Shown here in pieces: positions 44,857 through 54,012 of a stretch of 64,000 nucleotides of DNA (its first letter is position 1; each line of letters opens with the position of its first letter). The stretch lies in NCBI GenBank assembly GCA_020636355.1, contig JACJYB010000002.1:434001-498000 (forward strand), written 5' to 3'. Source of the DNA: Lewinellaceae bacterium. GTDB lineage: Bacteria; Bacteroidota; Bacteroidia; Chitinophagales; Saprospiraceae. The notes below the pieces were generated by a model, which searched no databases, was not told where the DNA came from, and saw only the letters and a list, made by a program, of their open reading frames with translations. Made by a program: the position numbers and the translations under genes.

Positions 44857-45786
44857 TTAATTTCTTCGGTCCGCCAATAAATAAAGAACGGCCATTCTTA
44901 CAGCAACGCCATTCTCCACCTGCTGGAGGATGATGGAATGCGGCGAATCAGCCGCGTCACTGGATAATTCGACCCCTCGGTTAATGGGTCCGGGATGCAT
45001 GATGACAATATCCTTCTTCACCTTCTCCAGTTTACTACGGTTGATTCCGAAATATTGGGTGTATTCACGCAAAGAAGGGAAATATTTAATGTTCTGCCGT
45101 TCCAGTTGAATCCGTAACACATTCGCCACATCACACCATTGCAGCGTGTCCTCCACCGAATGGCTTACCTCGACGCCCAGTTCTCCTATGTAGCGGGGAA
45201 TCAACGTAGCCGGCCCGCAGACCCGCACTTTTGCTCCTAATTTTTGCAAACAAAAGATATTGCTAAGCGCTACTCTCGAATGGAGTATGTCCCCAATGAT
45301 CGCGATTTTTTTACCCTGTAAGGTACCTAACTGTTCCCGTATAGAAAACGCATCCAATAAGGCCTGAGTCGGATGTTCGTGTGTTCCGTCTCCGGCATTG
45401 ATGATATTGGCATCGATCTTCCCCGCCAAAAATGAAGGTGCTCCGGGCGCCGGATGCCGCATAACGACCATATCCACTTTCATGGATAAAATATTATTAA
45501 CCGTATCCAGCAAGGTCTCCCCTTTGTTAACCGAGGAGGAAGAGGCCGAGAAATTGATTACATCTGCGGAGAGTCTCTTTTCTGCTAACTCGAAAGAAAT
45601 GCGGGTACGCGTCGAACTCTCAAAAAATAAATTGGCAATGGTGGTATCGCGTAGTGAAGGGACTTTTTTGATGGGGCGATTAATGACCTCTTTAAACTGG
45701 TCCGCCGTCTCAAGTATCAATTCAATATCCTTTCGTTCGATGTATTTGATCCCCAGGAGGTGTTTCGTCGAAAGTTGAGACGCCAT
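44857..45786 (-). CDS. pyrB: Aspartate carbamoyltransferase catalytic subunit
   Basis: A 309-residue enzyme of pyrimidine synthesis: carbamoyl phosphate plus aspartate to N-carbamoylaspartate. The carbamoyl-phosphate loop is 'FFESSTRTRISFELA' (STRTR), 'MRHPAPGAP' and 'HEHPTQALLDAFSI' follow, and 'VMHPGPINRGVELS' closes the active site. Length is normal for the catalytic chain alone. It is adjacent to pyrR (stop of pyrR at 45788, 1 bp before its start), so they are co-transcribed. Confidence 0.95.
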   Translation of the reverse strand: MASQLSTKHLLGIKYIERKDIELILETADQFKEVINRPIKKVPSLRDTTIANLFFESSTRTRISFELAEKRLSADVINFSASSSSVNKGETLLDTVNNILSMKVDMVVMRHPAPGAPSFLAGKIDANIINAGDGTHEHPTQALLDAFSIREQLGTLQGKKIAIIGDILHSRVALSNIFCLQKLGAKVRVCGPATLIPRYIGELGVEVSHSVEDTLQWCDVANVLRIQLERQNIKYFPSLREYTQYFGINRSKLEKVKKDIVIMHPGPINRGVELSSDAADSPHSIILQQVENGVAVRMAVLYLLADRRN

Positions 45787-45787
45787 G

Positions 45788-46348
45788 CTAATCTTCTTTT
45801 TCTATTTTGTGGGCGAACAATAAGACCTGGTGCGGAGATCCATCCGGATTCCATTCAACCTGAACATAGGCTTCATCAAGGGCATCCACGCGCAGCCCTA
45901 CATAATTTGCCTGGATTGGAAGATGCCGGTTAAATCGACGGTCGATCAAAGCAACCAATGTTACTTCCCTGGGCCGGCCATAATGGGTTAACGCAGACAT
46001 TGCTGCCTGGATAGAACGTCCGGTATACAGCACATCATCGACCAGGATGACCCGCTTGTCTTCCACCAGAAAAGGCATTTCATTTTCATGTGCGGCCAAC
46101 GGTTTATGGCGCGTTCGGAAATCATCCCGATGAAATGTGATATCCAGCTTGCCATAAGGCAATGATTTGACCTTCAGTTCTTTGGTTAGGATATGGTGCA
46201 ACCGGTTAGCCAGACAAACACCCCGTGGTTGAATGCCCACCAGACAGGATTCTGAAAAATCGCCGTGATCTTCAATGAGCTGGTGACTGAGTCGCTTCAA
46301 GGTGAGCACAAAGCGCGGTTCCTCCAATATGACACGGTCTGATACCAT
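45788..46348 (-). CDS. pyrR: Bifunctional PyrR (pyr regulator / uracil phosphoribosyltransferase)
   Basis: A 186-residue PyrR family protein with the PRPP site 'VILVDDVLYTGRSIQAA', the N-terminal 'RLSHQLIEDHGDF', and 'SCLVGIQPRGVCLANRL'. It salvages uracil to UMP and, in many bacteria, binds pyr mRNA leaders. It precedes pyrB by one base. A TATCTTTG box at 46354-46361 would start transcription almost at the ATG, so there is no room for a PyrR-binding leader. Confidence 0.92.
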   Translation of the reverse strand: MVSDRVILEEPRFVLTLKRLSHQLIEDHGDFSESCLVGIQPRGVCLANRLHHILTKELKVKSLPYGKLDITFHRDDFRTRHKPLAAHENEMPFLVEDKRVILVDDVLYTGRSIQAAMSALTHYGRPREVTLVALIDRRFNRHLPIQANYVGLRVDALDEAYVQVEWNPDGSPHQVLLFAHKIEKED

Positions 46349-46353
46349 GGTCG

Positions 46354-46361
46354 CAAAGATA
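46354..46361 (-). promoter_or_regulatory. -7 box of the pyrR-pyrB operon
   Basis: TATCTTTG on the minus strand, five bases before the pyrR start codon. Together with a CTGG about 19 bases upstream it makes a plausible promoter and predicts a leaderless transcript. Confidence 0.55.
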
Positions 46362-46545
46362 ATTGAAACATGATCAGTATCCAGTAAATACGTCGAAGGA
46401 TTTAGACCATAAATTATTTCCGGCAGGAATTAAACTTTTGAATGCAGATCACATCCAAGGTACAGTTGATTCTCCCGGCTACCCTGCTGCTTTGGTAGTC
46501 ATTTTTTGTTATATATCATCATGGAGCATGCCGGTATAATTTGCA

Positions 46546-48231
46546 TTATGCCGGCTGCCCTTTAGCAGCTACTTTAGCCCAACTGTCTTTCAAATTTACG
46601 GTCAGATTAAAGACCAGATGTTCCGCCCTGCTATCGGGGTCAAGTGTGAAATAGCCTTTACGCAAGAATTGAAAACCTTCACCGACCTGAACTTCTTTAA
46701 CGCTTGGCTCCACTTTGGCTCCATCCAAAATCCGCAAAGACTCCTCATTATAGAATGCGGTAAAATCACGTTCCGGATCGTCACCAGGATTTGGTACAGT
46801 AAACAGTCGGTCATACATCCTGACCTCACAGTTAAGGGCCGTATCAGCCGCTACCCAATGGATCGTCCCTTTAACTTTGATTCCCGACGTATCCTGTCCA
46901 CTCTTGCTTTCCGGGATATAACGGACGTGTACTTCCGTTACCTGACCGTTGGAATCTTTGACTACGTCCGTACATTCAATAATATATGCACTCTTCAAGC
47001 GCACCATATTTCCTGGAGCAAGACGAAAATATTTTTTCGGGGGATCCTCCATAAAATCATCGCGCTCAATGTACAGCACTTTGGAAAAGGGCATCTCCCG
47101 GGTTCCGGCTTGCGGGTCTTCCGGATTATTTTCCGTAGGCAAATACTCGGTTTGTCCTTCCGGATAATTGGTTATGACCAATTTTAAAGGATCCAAAACG
47201 GCCATGACCCGCTGAGCTACTTTGTTCAAATCCTCACGAACGCAATATTCAAGCAGGGAGAATTCGATGACATTTTCTCTTTTGGCAATACCGACCCGAT
47301 CGGCAAATTCCCGGATCGATGCCGGGGTATAACCTCTTCGACGCATCCCACTGATGGTCGACATCCGGGGATCGTCCCAGCCCTTTACAAAACCTTCATT
47401 CACCAACCTTAACAGCTTCCGCTTGCTGGTCAACATGTATTCTACATTGAGTCGGGCAAATTCGATCTGTCTGGAAGGATAGATTTGCAGGGTTTGGATA
47501 AACCAATCGTACAGCGGACGATGATTTTCAAACTCGAGACTGCATAATGAATGGGTCACATGCTCCATGGAATCCGATTGTCCATGCGCAAAATCATACA
47601 TGGGGTAGATGCACCAGGTATCACCCGTGCGATGGTGATGAGCAAACTTGATCCTGTACATCACCGGATCGCGCATATGCATGTTGGGGGAAGCCATATC
47701 AACTTTAGCTCTCAATACGCGGCTACCCTCTTCAAATTCACCTGCTTTCATCCGTTGGAACAGATCCAGGTTTTCACTCATAGCGCGCGTACGATAGGGA
47801 CTTTCCTTACCTGGCTCCGTCGGAGTTCCTTTCATTGCCGCAATTTCTTCGGCTGAGGAATCATCGACATAAGCCTGGCCCGCCCTGATCATTTGAATAG
47901 CCCATTCGTACAACTGTGGAAAATAATCCGAAGCATAGTATTCACGATCATCCCAGTCAAATCCCAGCCAACGAATATCAGCCTTAATGGAATCAACATA
48001 TTCCGTATCCTCTGTAACCGGATTGGTATCGTCAAACCGGAGATTTGTACGGCCGCCATATTTCTGGGCTATTCCAAAATTCAGACAGATAGATTTGGCG
48101 TGACCAATGTGAAGGTATCCATTCGGTTCGGGAGGGAATCGGGTAATTACATCTCCCCCATGCTTATTGCTGGCCAGATCCGCTTCGATGATCTGTTCAA
48201 TGAAATTTAATGATTCTTTTTCCTCTGCCAT
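46546..48231 (-). CDS. glnS: Glutaminyl-tRNA synthetase
   Basis: A 561-residue class I synthetase that charges tRNA(Gln). The start is the ATG at 48229-48231 (MAEEKESLNFIEQ); a longer open frame runs into the end of argS and is artefactual. Motifs: 'FPPEPNGYLHIGHAKSI' (HIGH), 'LRFDDTNP', 'FARLNVEYMLTSKRKLLRLV' with the KMSKS variant 'MLTSKRK'. The C-terminal beta-barrels of GlnRS are present. It lies 34 bp after argS on the same strand. Confidence 0.95.
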   Translation of the reverse strand: MAEEKESLNFIEQIIEADLASNKHGGDVITRFPPEPNGYLHIGHAKSICLNFGIAQKYGGRTNLRFDDTNPVTEDTEYVDSIKADIRWLGFDWDDREYYASDYFPQLYEWAIQMIRAGQAYVDDSSAEEIAAMKGTPTEPGKESPYRTRAMSENLDLFQRMKAGEFEEGSRVLRAKVDMASPNMHMRDPVMYRIKFAHHHRTGDTWCIYPMYDFAHGQSDSMEHVTHSLCSLEFENHRPLYDWFIQTLQIYPSRQIEFARLNVEYMLTSKRKLLRLVNEGFVKGWDDPRMSTISGMRRRGYTPASIREFADRVGIAKRENVIEFSLLEYCVREDLNKVAQRVMAVLDPLKLVITNYPEGQTEYLPTENNPEDPQAGTREMPFSKVLYIERDDFMEDPPKKYFRLAPGNMVRLKSAYIIECTDVVKDSNGQVTEVHVRYIPESKSGQDTSGIKVKGTIHWVAADTALNCEVRMYDRLFTVPNPGDDPERDFTAFYNEESLRILDGAKVEPSVKEVQVGEGFQFLRKGYFTLDPDSRAEHLVFNLTVNLKDSWAKVAAKGQPA

Positions 48232-48265
48232 AAATTCAATCGGTTCAAAAAAGTTAATAATGGGC

Positions 48266-50098
48266 TCACATTCTGTCCGGCATCTCAATTCCCAGCATTT
48301 CCATGGCCAGCTCCAGCACCATGGCAATCTTGCGTATCAAAACAAACCGAAATGCCATCGCTTCTTCAGATTCTGCGCGCAATATCGAAACATCGTGATA
48401 ATAACGATGAAATGATTTTGCCAATTGGTAGGCGTAATTAGCTACACCGCTTGGATCAAAGTTGTTGGCAGCCTGCTCCAGCGTCTCCCAATATTGTAAC
48501 AATAGAGCGATCAGTTCACGCTCTTCAGTCCCTAATTGATACCCGGCATAAACGCTCGGGATAGTCATCTGATCGGCTTTGCGCAAGATGGATCGAATTC
48601 GTACGTAAGCGTTTTGAACGTATGGTCCGGTTTGCCCTTGCAGATCCAACGATTCCTCAGGGTTAAAGACCATCCGCTTCTTGGCGTTTACCTTCAGGAT
48701 AAAAAACTTCAGGGCTCCAAGTGCTATGTTGCGAATAATTTTTTCTTGTTCCTGGGGCGGTAAATCAACCAGTTCGCCTCTTTCCTCAGCTGCTTTGCGT
48801 GCTTCACCAAGAATTTCCGCCACGAGGTCATCGGCATCTACAACCGTTCCTTCCCGGCTTTTCATTTTTCCGGTAGGAAGGTCCACCATGCCATAAGCCA
48901 GGTGAAATAGCTGGTCTGCATAGGGTTCGCCCAACCGTTTTAATATCTCGAACAGAACTTTGAAGTGATATTCCTGTTCGTCGCCAACCACATATACCAT
49001 ACGGTCAAAATGATAATCCTGATAGCGATGCTGTGCCGTGCCGATATCCTGCGTCATGTAAACCGAAGTACCGTCTGAGCGCAACAGGATCTTTTTATCC
49101 ATACCGGCGTCTTCCAGATCTATCCAGACGCTGCCATCGGAATTGCGGTAGAAAATGCCTTTTTCCAACCCCTGGTCGACCGATTCCTTACCCAGCAAAT
49201 AGGTTTCAGACTCGTAATAGATGGTGTCGAAATCAACACCTAATTCGGCATATGTCTTATTAAAACCGTCATAAACCCAATTATTCATTCTGTTCCACAG
49301 CTCAAGCGTATCTGGATCGCCGGCTTCCCATTTTAACAGCATTTCTTTGGCTTGCCTACCCAACTGGCTGTATTCATTAAAATAGGTATTGGCATACGTC
49401 TTGAAAAAATCTGCTGCCGTCTGCTCTTCTTTTTTACCGGTTATATAAATGGTTTGCGCTTCATCACTTTGTTGCCAGGACTTATACTCTTCGTCCAGCT
49501 TGCTGTTGAAAAGCACGTAATATTCACCCACGAAATGATCGCCCTTGGTCCGCGTTGAGGCTGGGGTCTTTTCTTCTCCAAAAAGTTTCCAGGCTAACAT
49601 CGATTTGCAGATAGCAATGCCCCGGTCGTTAATTACCTGGGTTTTTATCACCTGATAGCCAATTGCCTTATAGATCTGAACGCAGGACCATCCAAGGAGT
49701 ATATTCCGGATGTGTCCGAGGTGAAGCGGTTTATTGGTATTCGGCGAAGAATATTCGATGATGATTTTCCGGGCCGGATCGAGTGTACGGGCTGCTATAT
49801 TCACCGTATCCAACAGTTCGGTCCAGATCGAATTTGCCAAGGTCAGGTTCAGAAACCCTCCTTTCACTTCATAGGCCGTAATCCAGGACTGGCTGATCAA
49901 ATCGGCGCCGATAGCTTCTCCGAGTTGGACCGGATTGGTGCGCAATGCCTTAATGAAAGGAAACAATACAACGGTAAAATCCCCGGAAAACTCCCGCTTG
50001 GTTGGAGTAACGACAATTGTTCCAGAATCTACCTGATATTGATATTTTTCTTCCAGTATTGCTGCAACCGCCGCTTGTATTTTAGGCCCGATTTCCAT
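48266..50098 (-). CDS. argS: Arginyl-tRNA synthetase
   Basis: A 610-residue class I synthetase. The N-terminal additional domain is followed by 'EYSSPNTNKPLHLGHIRNI' (HLGH), 'YVTDRG' equivalents ('QVINDRGIAICKSML'), the catalytic 'YMTQDIGTAQHR' and a C-terminal DALR anticodon-binding domain ending 'LAMEMLGIEMPDRM'. This is the usual ArgRS order. A TAATTTTG box at 50118-50125 would start transcription about 14 bases before the ATG. glnS follows. Confidence 0.96.
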   Translation of the reverse strand: MEIGPKIQAAVAAILEEKYQYQVDSGTIVVTPTKREFSGDFTVVLFPFIKALRTNPVQLGEAIGADLISQSWITAYEVKGGFLNLTLANSIWTELLDTVNIAARTLDPARKIIIEYSSPNTNKPLHLGHIRNILLGWSCVQIYKAIGYQVIKTQVINDRGIAICKSMLAWKLFGEEKTPASTRTKGDHFVGEYYVLFNSKLDEEYKSWQQSDEAQTIYITGKKEEQTAADFFKTYANTYFNEYSQLGRQAKEMLLKWEAGDPDTLELWNRMNNWVYDGFNKTYAELGVDFDTIYYESETYLLGKESVDQGLEKGIFYRNSDGSVWIDLEDAGMDKKILLRSDGTSVYMTQDIGTAQHRYQDYHFDRMVYVVGDEQEYHFKVLFEILKRLGEPYADQLFHLAYGMVDLPTGKMKSREGTVVDADDLVAEILGEARKAAEERGELVDLPPQEQEKIIRNIALGALKFFILKVNAKKRMVFNPEESLDLQGQTGPYVQNAYVRIRSILRKADQMTIPSVYAGYQLGTEERELIALLLQYWETLEQAANNFDPSGVANYAYQLAKSFHRYYHDVSILRAESEEAMAFRFVLIRKIAMVLELAMEMLGIEMPDRM

Positions 50099-50117
50099 AC
50101 ATCCGCTTAAAGACCGA

Positions 50118-50125
50118 CAAAATTA
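50118..50125 (-). promoter_or_regulatory. -7 box of the argS-glnS operon
   Basis: TAATTTTG on the minus strand, a match to TAnnTTTG, 20 bases before the argS start. No clear -33 element at the correct distance. Confidence 0.45.
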
Positions 50126-50151
50126 CAAGGAATAAGGGAATTTGACCTTGT

Positions 50152-50688
50152 CTAGCCAAAAAAGCTAAAATGGGTCTTGCCGTAAGTCCTTAATTCTTTA
50201 AAACGAGGATGATGGTCAAAACGATGGTTGGGATTCGTCTCCAATACGAATATGCCTCCTTCCTTAAGCCAGCCATGGTTGAAAATGAGATCAGGTATCT
50301 CAGGGATCCAGGTTAGCGGGTAGGGAGGTCCGGCAAATATATAATCGAATGCTCCGCTTTTATGGGTCAGGAATCTTGATACATCGGCAAAAACGATCTT
50401 GATTCGATCGGTGATATCCAATTCTCGGGCCAATTGATGGACAAATGTGACCGCAGGACGGTGTTTGTCTACATAGGTTACTTGCTCTACCCCGCGCGAG
50501 ATCAGCTCAAAACTGTGATTGCCGGTACCGCCAAAAAGATCCAGGCAAATTGCCCCGGCAAATTCCATCCGGTTTTCAAGAATATTAAATAAGCCCTCCT
50601 TGGCAAAATCGGTGGTAGGCCGGGTAGGCCACTTATCTGCCGGTGGATAAAACCGTCTGCCTTTGAAAGCTCCTGCTATGATTCTCAT
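50152..50688 (-). CDS. rsmD: 16S rRNA (guanine966-N2)-methyltransferase-like RsmD with altered catalytic motif
   Basis: A 178-residue RsmD family protein: 'MRIIAGAFKGRRF', 'RPTTDFAKEGLFNILENR', SAM site 'CLDLFGGTGNHSFE' (48-61) and C-terminal 'FVLETNPNHRFDHHPRF'. In RsmD the active-site motif is D/N-P-P-Y/F. Here codons 120-123 read Gly-Pro-Pro-Tyr ('IFAGPPYPL'), so the acid or amide that holds the target amine is missing. The codon is GGA, not a one-base change from GAC/GAT. Either catalysis is impaired or the base call is wrong. It overlaps the upstream DUF3822 gene by 4 bp. Confidence 0.85.
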   Translation of the reverse strand: MRIIAGAFKGRRFYPPADKWPTRPTTDFAKEGLFNILENRMEFAGAICLDLFGGTGNHSFELISRGVEQVTYVDKHRPAVTFVHQLARELDITDRIKIVFADVSRFLTHKSGAFDYIFAGPPYPLTWIPEIPDLIFNHGWLKEGGIFVLETNPNHRFDHHPRFKELRTYGKTHFSFFG

Positions 50689-51536
50689 AAGAAGGGAGAA
50701 ACTAGATCATACAATTGGAATGCCTGTAGTTCGTGCTTTTTTACAGAAGCGGAGAAAATATGATTTTGAACATGGGTCCACTTCCACTGCTTAAATTTTC
50801 GTCGCACCCACTTGTGACGGTCGCTATCCGGCGTCCATTCGCCACTCAGGTGCATGACCAGTTTGTTTGGCTCAAGCTCCAATTGGTTGACCATTAACGC
50901 CAGGTAGTAATAGATGTCTTCGTCTTTCTGCCATTCAAACAAATTCGCAAAGATCAGTTTGCCATCCACAAATACCGCCAGCGTCAAATACCCGCCCCGC
51001 ACATTGGCCAGGCACAGGGTTTTGTTATGATCACCAAATTGCTCATAAAACCTTCGCAGGAGCGGTGTCAAAAAATGTGTACAGGAGACTTCAGGTAAAA
51101 ACTGGTAGAGCATCTTATACAATTCGCGGTCTGCTTCGTACAAAACCTTGATGTAGTCTCTGGTGGTTATGGAGTCCGTCCAGGTTGCATCGCGGAGAGG
51201 AAGATAGAAAGCACGCTGTGCATACAAATCCCGATGCTCTTCCTGATACAAGGGAACGGGCACAAAAGTATAATGCGGCTGAATCAGGCCGACCCAAACT
51301 TCTAATTTTGACTCCTTCAGCAGTTCCGAAAGTCGAATACTTTCTTCAAGCCATTCGATGACCGATTGTTTAAAGGAAGACTTGCGTGCGGTGCGGTAAA
51401 AGGTCAGTCGCTGGTGAGCGTCAATATGGACGCAAAAAAAACTGTCTTTACCAAGCAGTAAAGACAGTTTGGGAACGGCAGATTTGTTCCCTGGAATATA
51501 AATACCTTTTGATCCTTTTTCTATCTTTTCTCCCAA
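50685..51536 (-). CDS. DUF3822 family protein
   Basis: A 283-residue protein typical of the DUF3822 family, which in Bacteroidota sits directly before rsmD. Landmarks are 'LSLLLGKDSFFCVHIDAHQRL' (in part), 'FTFVPVPLYQEE', 'LYKMLYQFLPEVSCTHFLTPLLR' (in part), 'CLANVRGGYLTLAVFVDGKLIFANLF' (in part) and 'LVMHLSGEW'. The fold resembles an actin/hexokinase-like ATPase, but this is an inference and no function is known. It overlaps rsmD by 4 bp and the upstream gene by 16 bp, so three genes form one operon. Confidence 0.85.
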   Translation of the reverse strand: MGEKIEKGSKGIYIPGNKSAVPKLSLLLGKDSFFCVHIDAHQRLTFYRTARKSSFKQSVIEWLEESIRLSELLKESKLEVWVGLIQPHYTFVPVPLYQEEHRDLYAQRAFYLPLRDATWTDSITTRDYIKVLYEADRELYKMLYQFLPEVSCTHFLTPLLRRFYEQFGDHNKTLCLANVRGGYLTLAVFVDGKLIFANLFEWQKDEDIYYYLALMVNQLELEPNKLVMHLSGEWTPDSDRHKWVRRKFKQWKWTHVQNHIFSASVKKHELQAFQLYDLVSPFL

Positions 51537-52105
51537 TTGCCCGCAGTATTTGGCGTTGTTCGATCGCCAAATTTAATCACTTTATTCGGATCATAGGAGT
51601 TATCGTAACGGGCAAAAGCCGGGTCGGCATAAGGTCCCATAAACGATTTGTATTGGGTCCCTACCTCAATCACGTTAACACTTACTTGCTGATATTCAGC
51701 AGTATCCGCATACAGATTGAACATCTCATTATCCGTATAGGGAATATTTCCGATGTGAGCAAGGTCGATACCCAGTGCACGAATGCTATCAATTGCATTG
51801 GAATAGGAAGTATCCCGCTCGAAATCCTTAAAACTAGGATCATCGGGGTCACCTTTAATATTGATGTACATAAAGCGTCCGGTGGTCAGCGTGTCTTTCA
51901 GCTGTTCCCAGGTTGGCGCGTACGATCCGGTGATATCCTGATACATGTTTTGAACTTCCCGGATCAACATCAATTTATCAATCACGGCTTGCTCACGTTT
52001 GTCCTTCATGGTCTTAAATCGGATGGGTACCGCAATGGATTCCACGACCATGTAGATTAGGGCAATGCTAATGAGCACTAAAACTAAGTTGATAATCAAT
52101 CGCAT
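51521..52105 (-). CDS. Conserved hypothetical membrane-anchored protein
   Basis: A 194-residue protein with one N-terminal helix ('LIINLVLVLISIALIYMVVES', in part) and then a helical and soluble part ('MLIREVQNMYQDITGSYAPTW', in part) ending in a tail rich in Asn and Tyr. It is conserved-looking and not a signal-peptide protein, so it probably faces the periplasm. It heads the DUF3822-rsmD operon, overlapping by 16 bp. A TATAATTG near 52127 on this strand could be its -7 box. No function. Confidence 0.65.
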   Translation of the reverse strand: MRLIINLVLVLISIALIYMVVESIAVPIRFKTMKDKREQAVIDKLMLIREVQNMYQDITGSYAPTWEQLKDTLTTGRFMYINIKGDPDDPSFKDFERDTSYSNAIDSIRALGIDLAHIGNIPYTDNEMFNLYADTAEYQQVSVNVIEVGTQYKSFMGPYADPAFARYDNSYDPNKVIKFGDRTTPNTAGNWEKR

Positions 52106-52240
52106 AATCTGACGTCTTTAGATCGGTTTTGCGCAATTATAATTATTTTTCACCACATTTCAGTCAATAGCAAATCTTCTTTTTGGCTGAATATCCGGAT
52201 CTTTGTACTTCCATTCTTAAAGATGAAAAAAAACACTTGA

Positions 52241-53290
52241 TTGGTGTATAGCCGGTTCAAAATTGTACAAAAACCTGTTTTACTTGCGATCGAATCCTCA
52301 TGCGACGACACCTCGGTGGCTATCTGGAAGGACGGCAACGTGCTCAGCAACGTGGTATCTTCCCAAATCGAACATGTCCAATATGGTGGAATCGTACCTG
52401 AAGTAGCCTCACGGGCCCACCAGGAATCCATATTACCGGTCACGGAAAAAGCATTATCGGATGCTGGAATAGACTTACCTGAGGTAGATGCTATCGCTGT
52501 TACGGCAGGCCCCGGCTTGTTGGGATCACTGATCGTAGGGATGTCCTTTGCAAAAGGTTTGGCATTGAGCCTAAATGTCCCTCTCCTGGCTATTCACCAC
52601 ATGGAGGCTCATGTGCTGGCGCATTTTGCCGAACCTCCCTACCCCGGTTTTCCATTTTTATGCTTGACGGTTTCAGGGGGACATACACAAATCGTCCGGG
52701 TGAATGACTTCCTGGACATGGAAATACTTGGTGAGACGCTGGATGATGCCGCCGGTGAGGCTTTCGATAAATCCGGGAAACTTTTAGGACTTGGCTATCC
52801 AGCCGGTCCTCAAATTGATCGTCTGGCTCAGGAGGGGCAACCGATATTTCCTTTTCCGAAACCGCAATTGGACGGATACCAGTTCAGCTTCTCCGGTTTA
52901 AAAACTGCCATCCGCTATTTTATTGAGAAAGAAACCAGACAAGATCCGGATTTTATCCGCCACCATCTGAATGATCTCTGTGCATCGATCCAGGCAGCGA
53001 TCATTCAGGCATTGATGGAGAAATTGATCCGGGCAGCACAGGACACCGGTATTACGACCTTGGCGCTTGCCGGAGGCGTTTCGGCAAATAGTGGGTTAAG
53101 AAAAGCTGCTCAAGACGCTGCCCATCAATATGGGTGGGAGCTCTTTATCCCGGACTTTGCCTATTGTACCGATAATGCGGGCATGATCGCGGTAGCCGGT
53201 TATTACAAATATCTGGAAGCCGATTTTGCTCCGCTGGACCTGGCACCTGCCGCGCGGATGCCTTTACCAAACCGCTCGATCAGGCATTGA
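52241..53290 (+). CDS. tsaD: tRNA N6-adenosine threonylcarbamoyltransferase TsaD
   Basis: A roughly 349-residue protein that transfers the threonylcarbamoyl group to A37 of ANN-decoding tRNAs. Motifs: 'LLAIESSCDDTSVA', 'TAGPGLLGSLIVG', metal ligands in 'HHMEAHVLAH', 'TVSGGHTQIV', and 'LAGGVSANSGLR' near the C-terminus. No in-frame ATG lies before the first conserved block: candidates are TTG at 52241 and GTG at 52244. An in-frame ATG at 52223 is followed by a stop at 52238. I keep TTG/GTG as the start. Its last 11 bp overlap the convergent DUF697 gene. Confidence 0.93.
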   Translation: MVYSRFKIVQKPVLLAIESSCDDTSVAIWKDGNVLSNVVSSQIEHVQYGGIVPEVASRAHQESILPVTEKALSDAGIDLPEVDAIAVTAGPGLLGSLIVGMSFAKGLALSLNVPLLAIHHMEAHVLAHFAEPPYPGFPFLCLTVSGGHTQIVRVNDFLDMEILGETLDDAAGEAFDKSGKLLGLGYPAGPQIDRLAQEGQPIFPFPKPQLDGYQFSFSGLKTAIRYFIEKETRQDPDFIRHHLNDLCASIQAAIIQALMEKLIRAAQDTGITTLALAGGVSANSGLRKAAQDAAHQYGWELFIPDFAYCTDNAGMIAVAGYYKYLEADFAPLDLAPAARMPLPNRSIRH

Positions 53291-53891
53291 TGAGGCGTTC
53301 CTTCATTTTTTGAAACTCCTCTTCGGTAATGACACCCTGACTTTTTAATTCCGCCAGTGATTTTAATTTTTCGACAACATCAGCTGCTAAAGCTTCTTCC
53401 TTTTCATGTTTTTTCTGTTCGCGGTTGCCTTGTTGTTGACGTTGCAAATCCTGTGCTACCTCTTTGCCTTTCTCAAACATTTCATTGTAATACTTCTTCA
53501 GACGGTCGACATCAAAATCGAGGATGGTACCACCCGTCTCGAAATGTTTGATAAAGACCTGACCCAGTGCAAAAGAGGATGCTCCGGACAAAACGGCCAT
53601 GGTTATACCGCCTAAAACACTCCCGACGCCGGGGATGAACTTGACTGCACGGGCGCCTAGCCGCGCAAGTCCCGAGCCGGTCAATGAGGTTACCAGGGCC
53701 TTACCCTGCCGCTCCTTAAAGTCCACCTCATACAATTTGCACAGCTGACGGATCATATCCAACTGTATGGCACTAACGGCAAAAAAATCGGCAATTGGCA
53801 CGGGGATAAATCCCGCCCCCATTGACCATATCATATGGTTCCTGATGATGGATTGGGCATGATCTTCCCGGAAATTCTTATCGTCTGTCAT
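53280..53891 (-). CDS. DUF697-like protein with SHOCT domain
   Basis: A 203-residue protein. The central part has DUF697-type hydrophobic segments ('MIWSMGAGFIPVPIADFFAVSAIQ' and 'AVKFIPGVGSVLGGITMAVLSGASSFALGQ', each read in part), then a coiled, charged linker, and the C-terminus 'LAELKSQGVITEEEFQKMKE' is a SHOCT domain. SHOCT domains are oligomerisation modules linked to membrane proteins. The start at 53891 is the ATG before 'TDDKNFRED'; the upstream open frame extends into non-coding sequence. Function unknown. Confidence 0.75.
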   Translation of the reverse strand: MTDDKNFREDHAQSIIRNHMIWSMGAGFIPVPIADFFAVSAIQLDMIRQLCKLYEVDFKERQGKALVTSLTGSGLARLGARAVKFIPGVGSVLGGITMAVLSGASSFALGQVFIKHFETGGTILDFDVDRLKKYYNEMFEKGKEVAQDLQRQQQGNREQKKHEKEEALAADVVEKLKSLAELKSQGVITEEEFQKMKERLINA

Positions 53892-54012
53892 ATTCCTGTA
53901 ATTTAATGTACAGAAAGATAGCCCATTCGCACGGAGCATGCATCAATTTTCGATTCAACGCGTATTCCATGCGATGAAAGCGTTCTTTAGCCATATGAAG
54001 TTACACGACGGC

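Noticed and set aside
52223..52240. UGA recoded as sense in tsaD
   Set aside because: UGA is used as a normal stop elsewhere in the window (for example at 8461-8463), so recoding is not plausible; alternative start is simpler.
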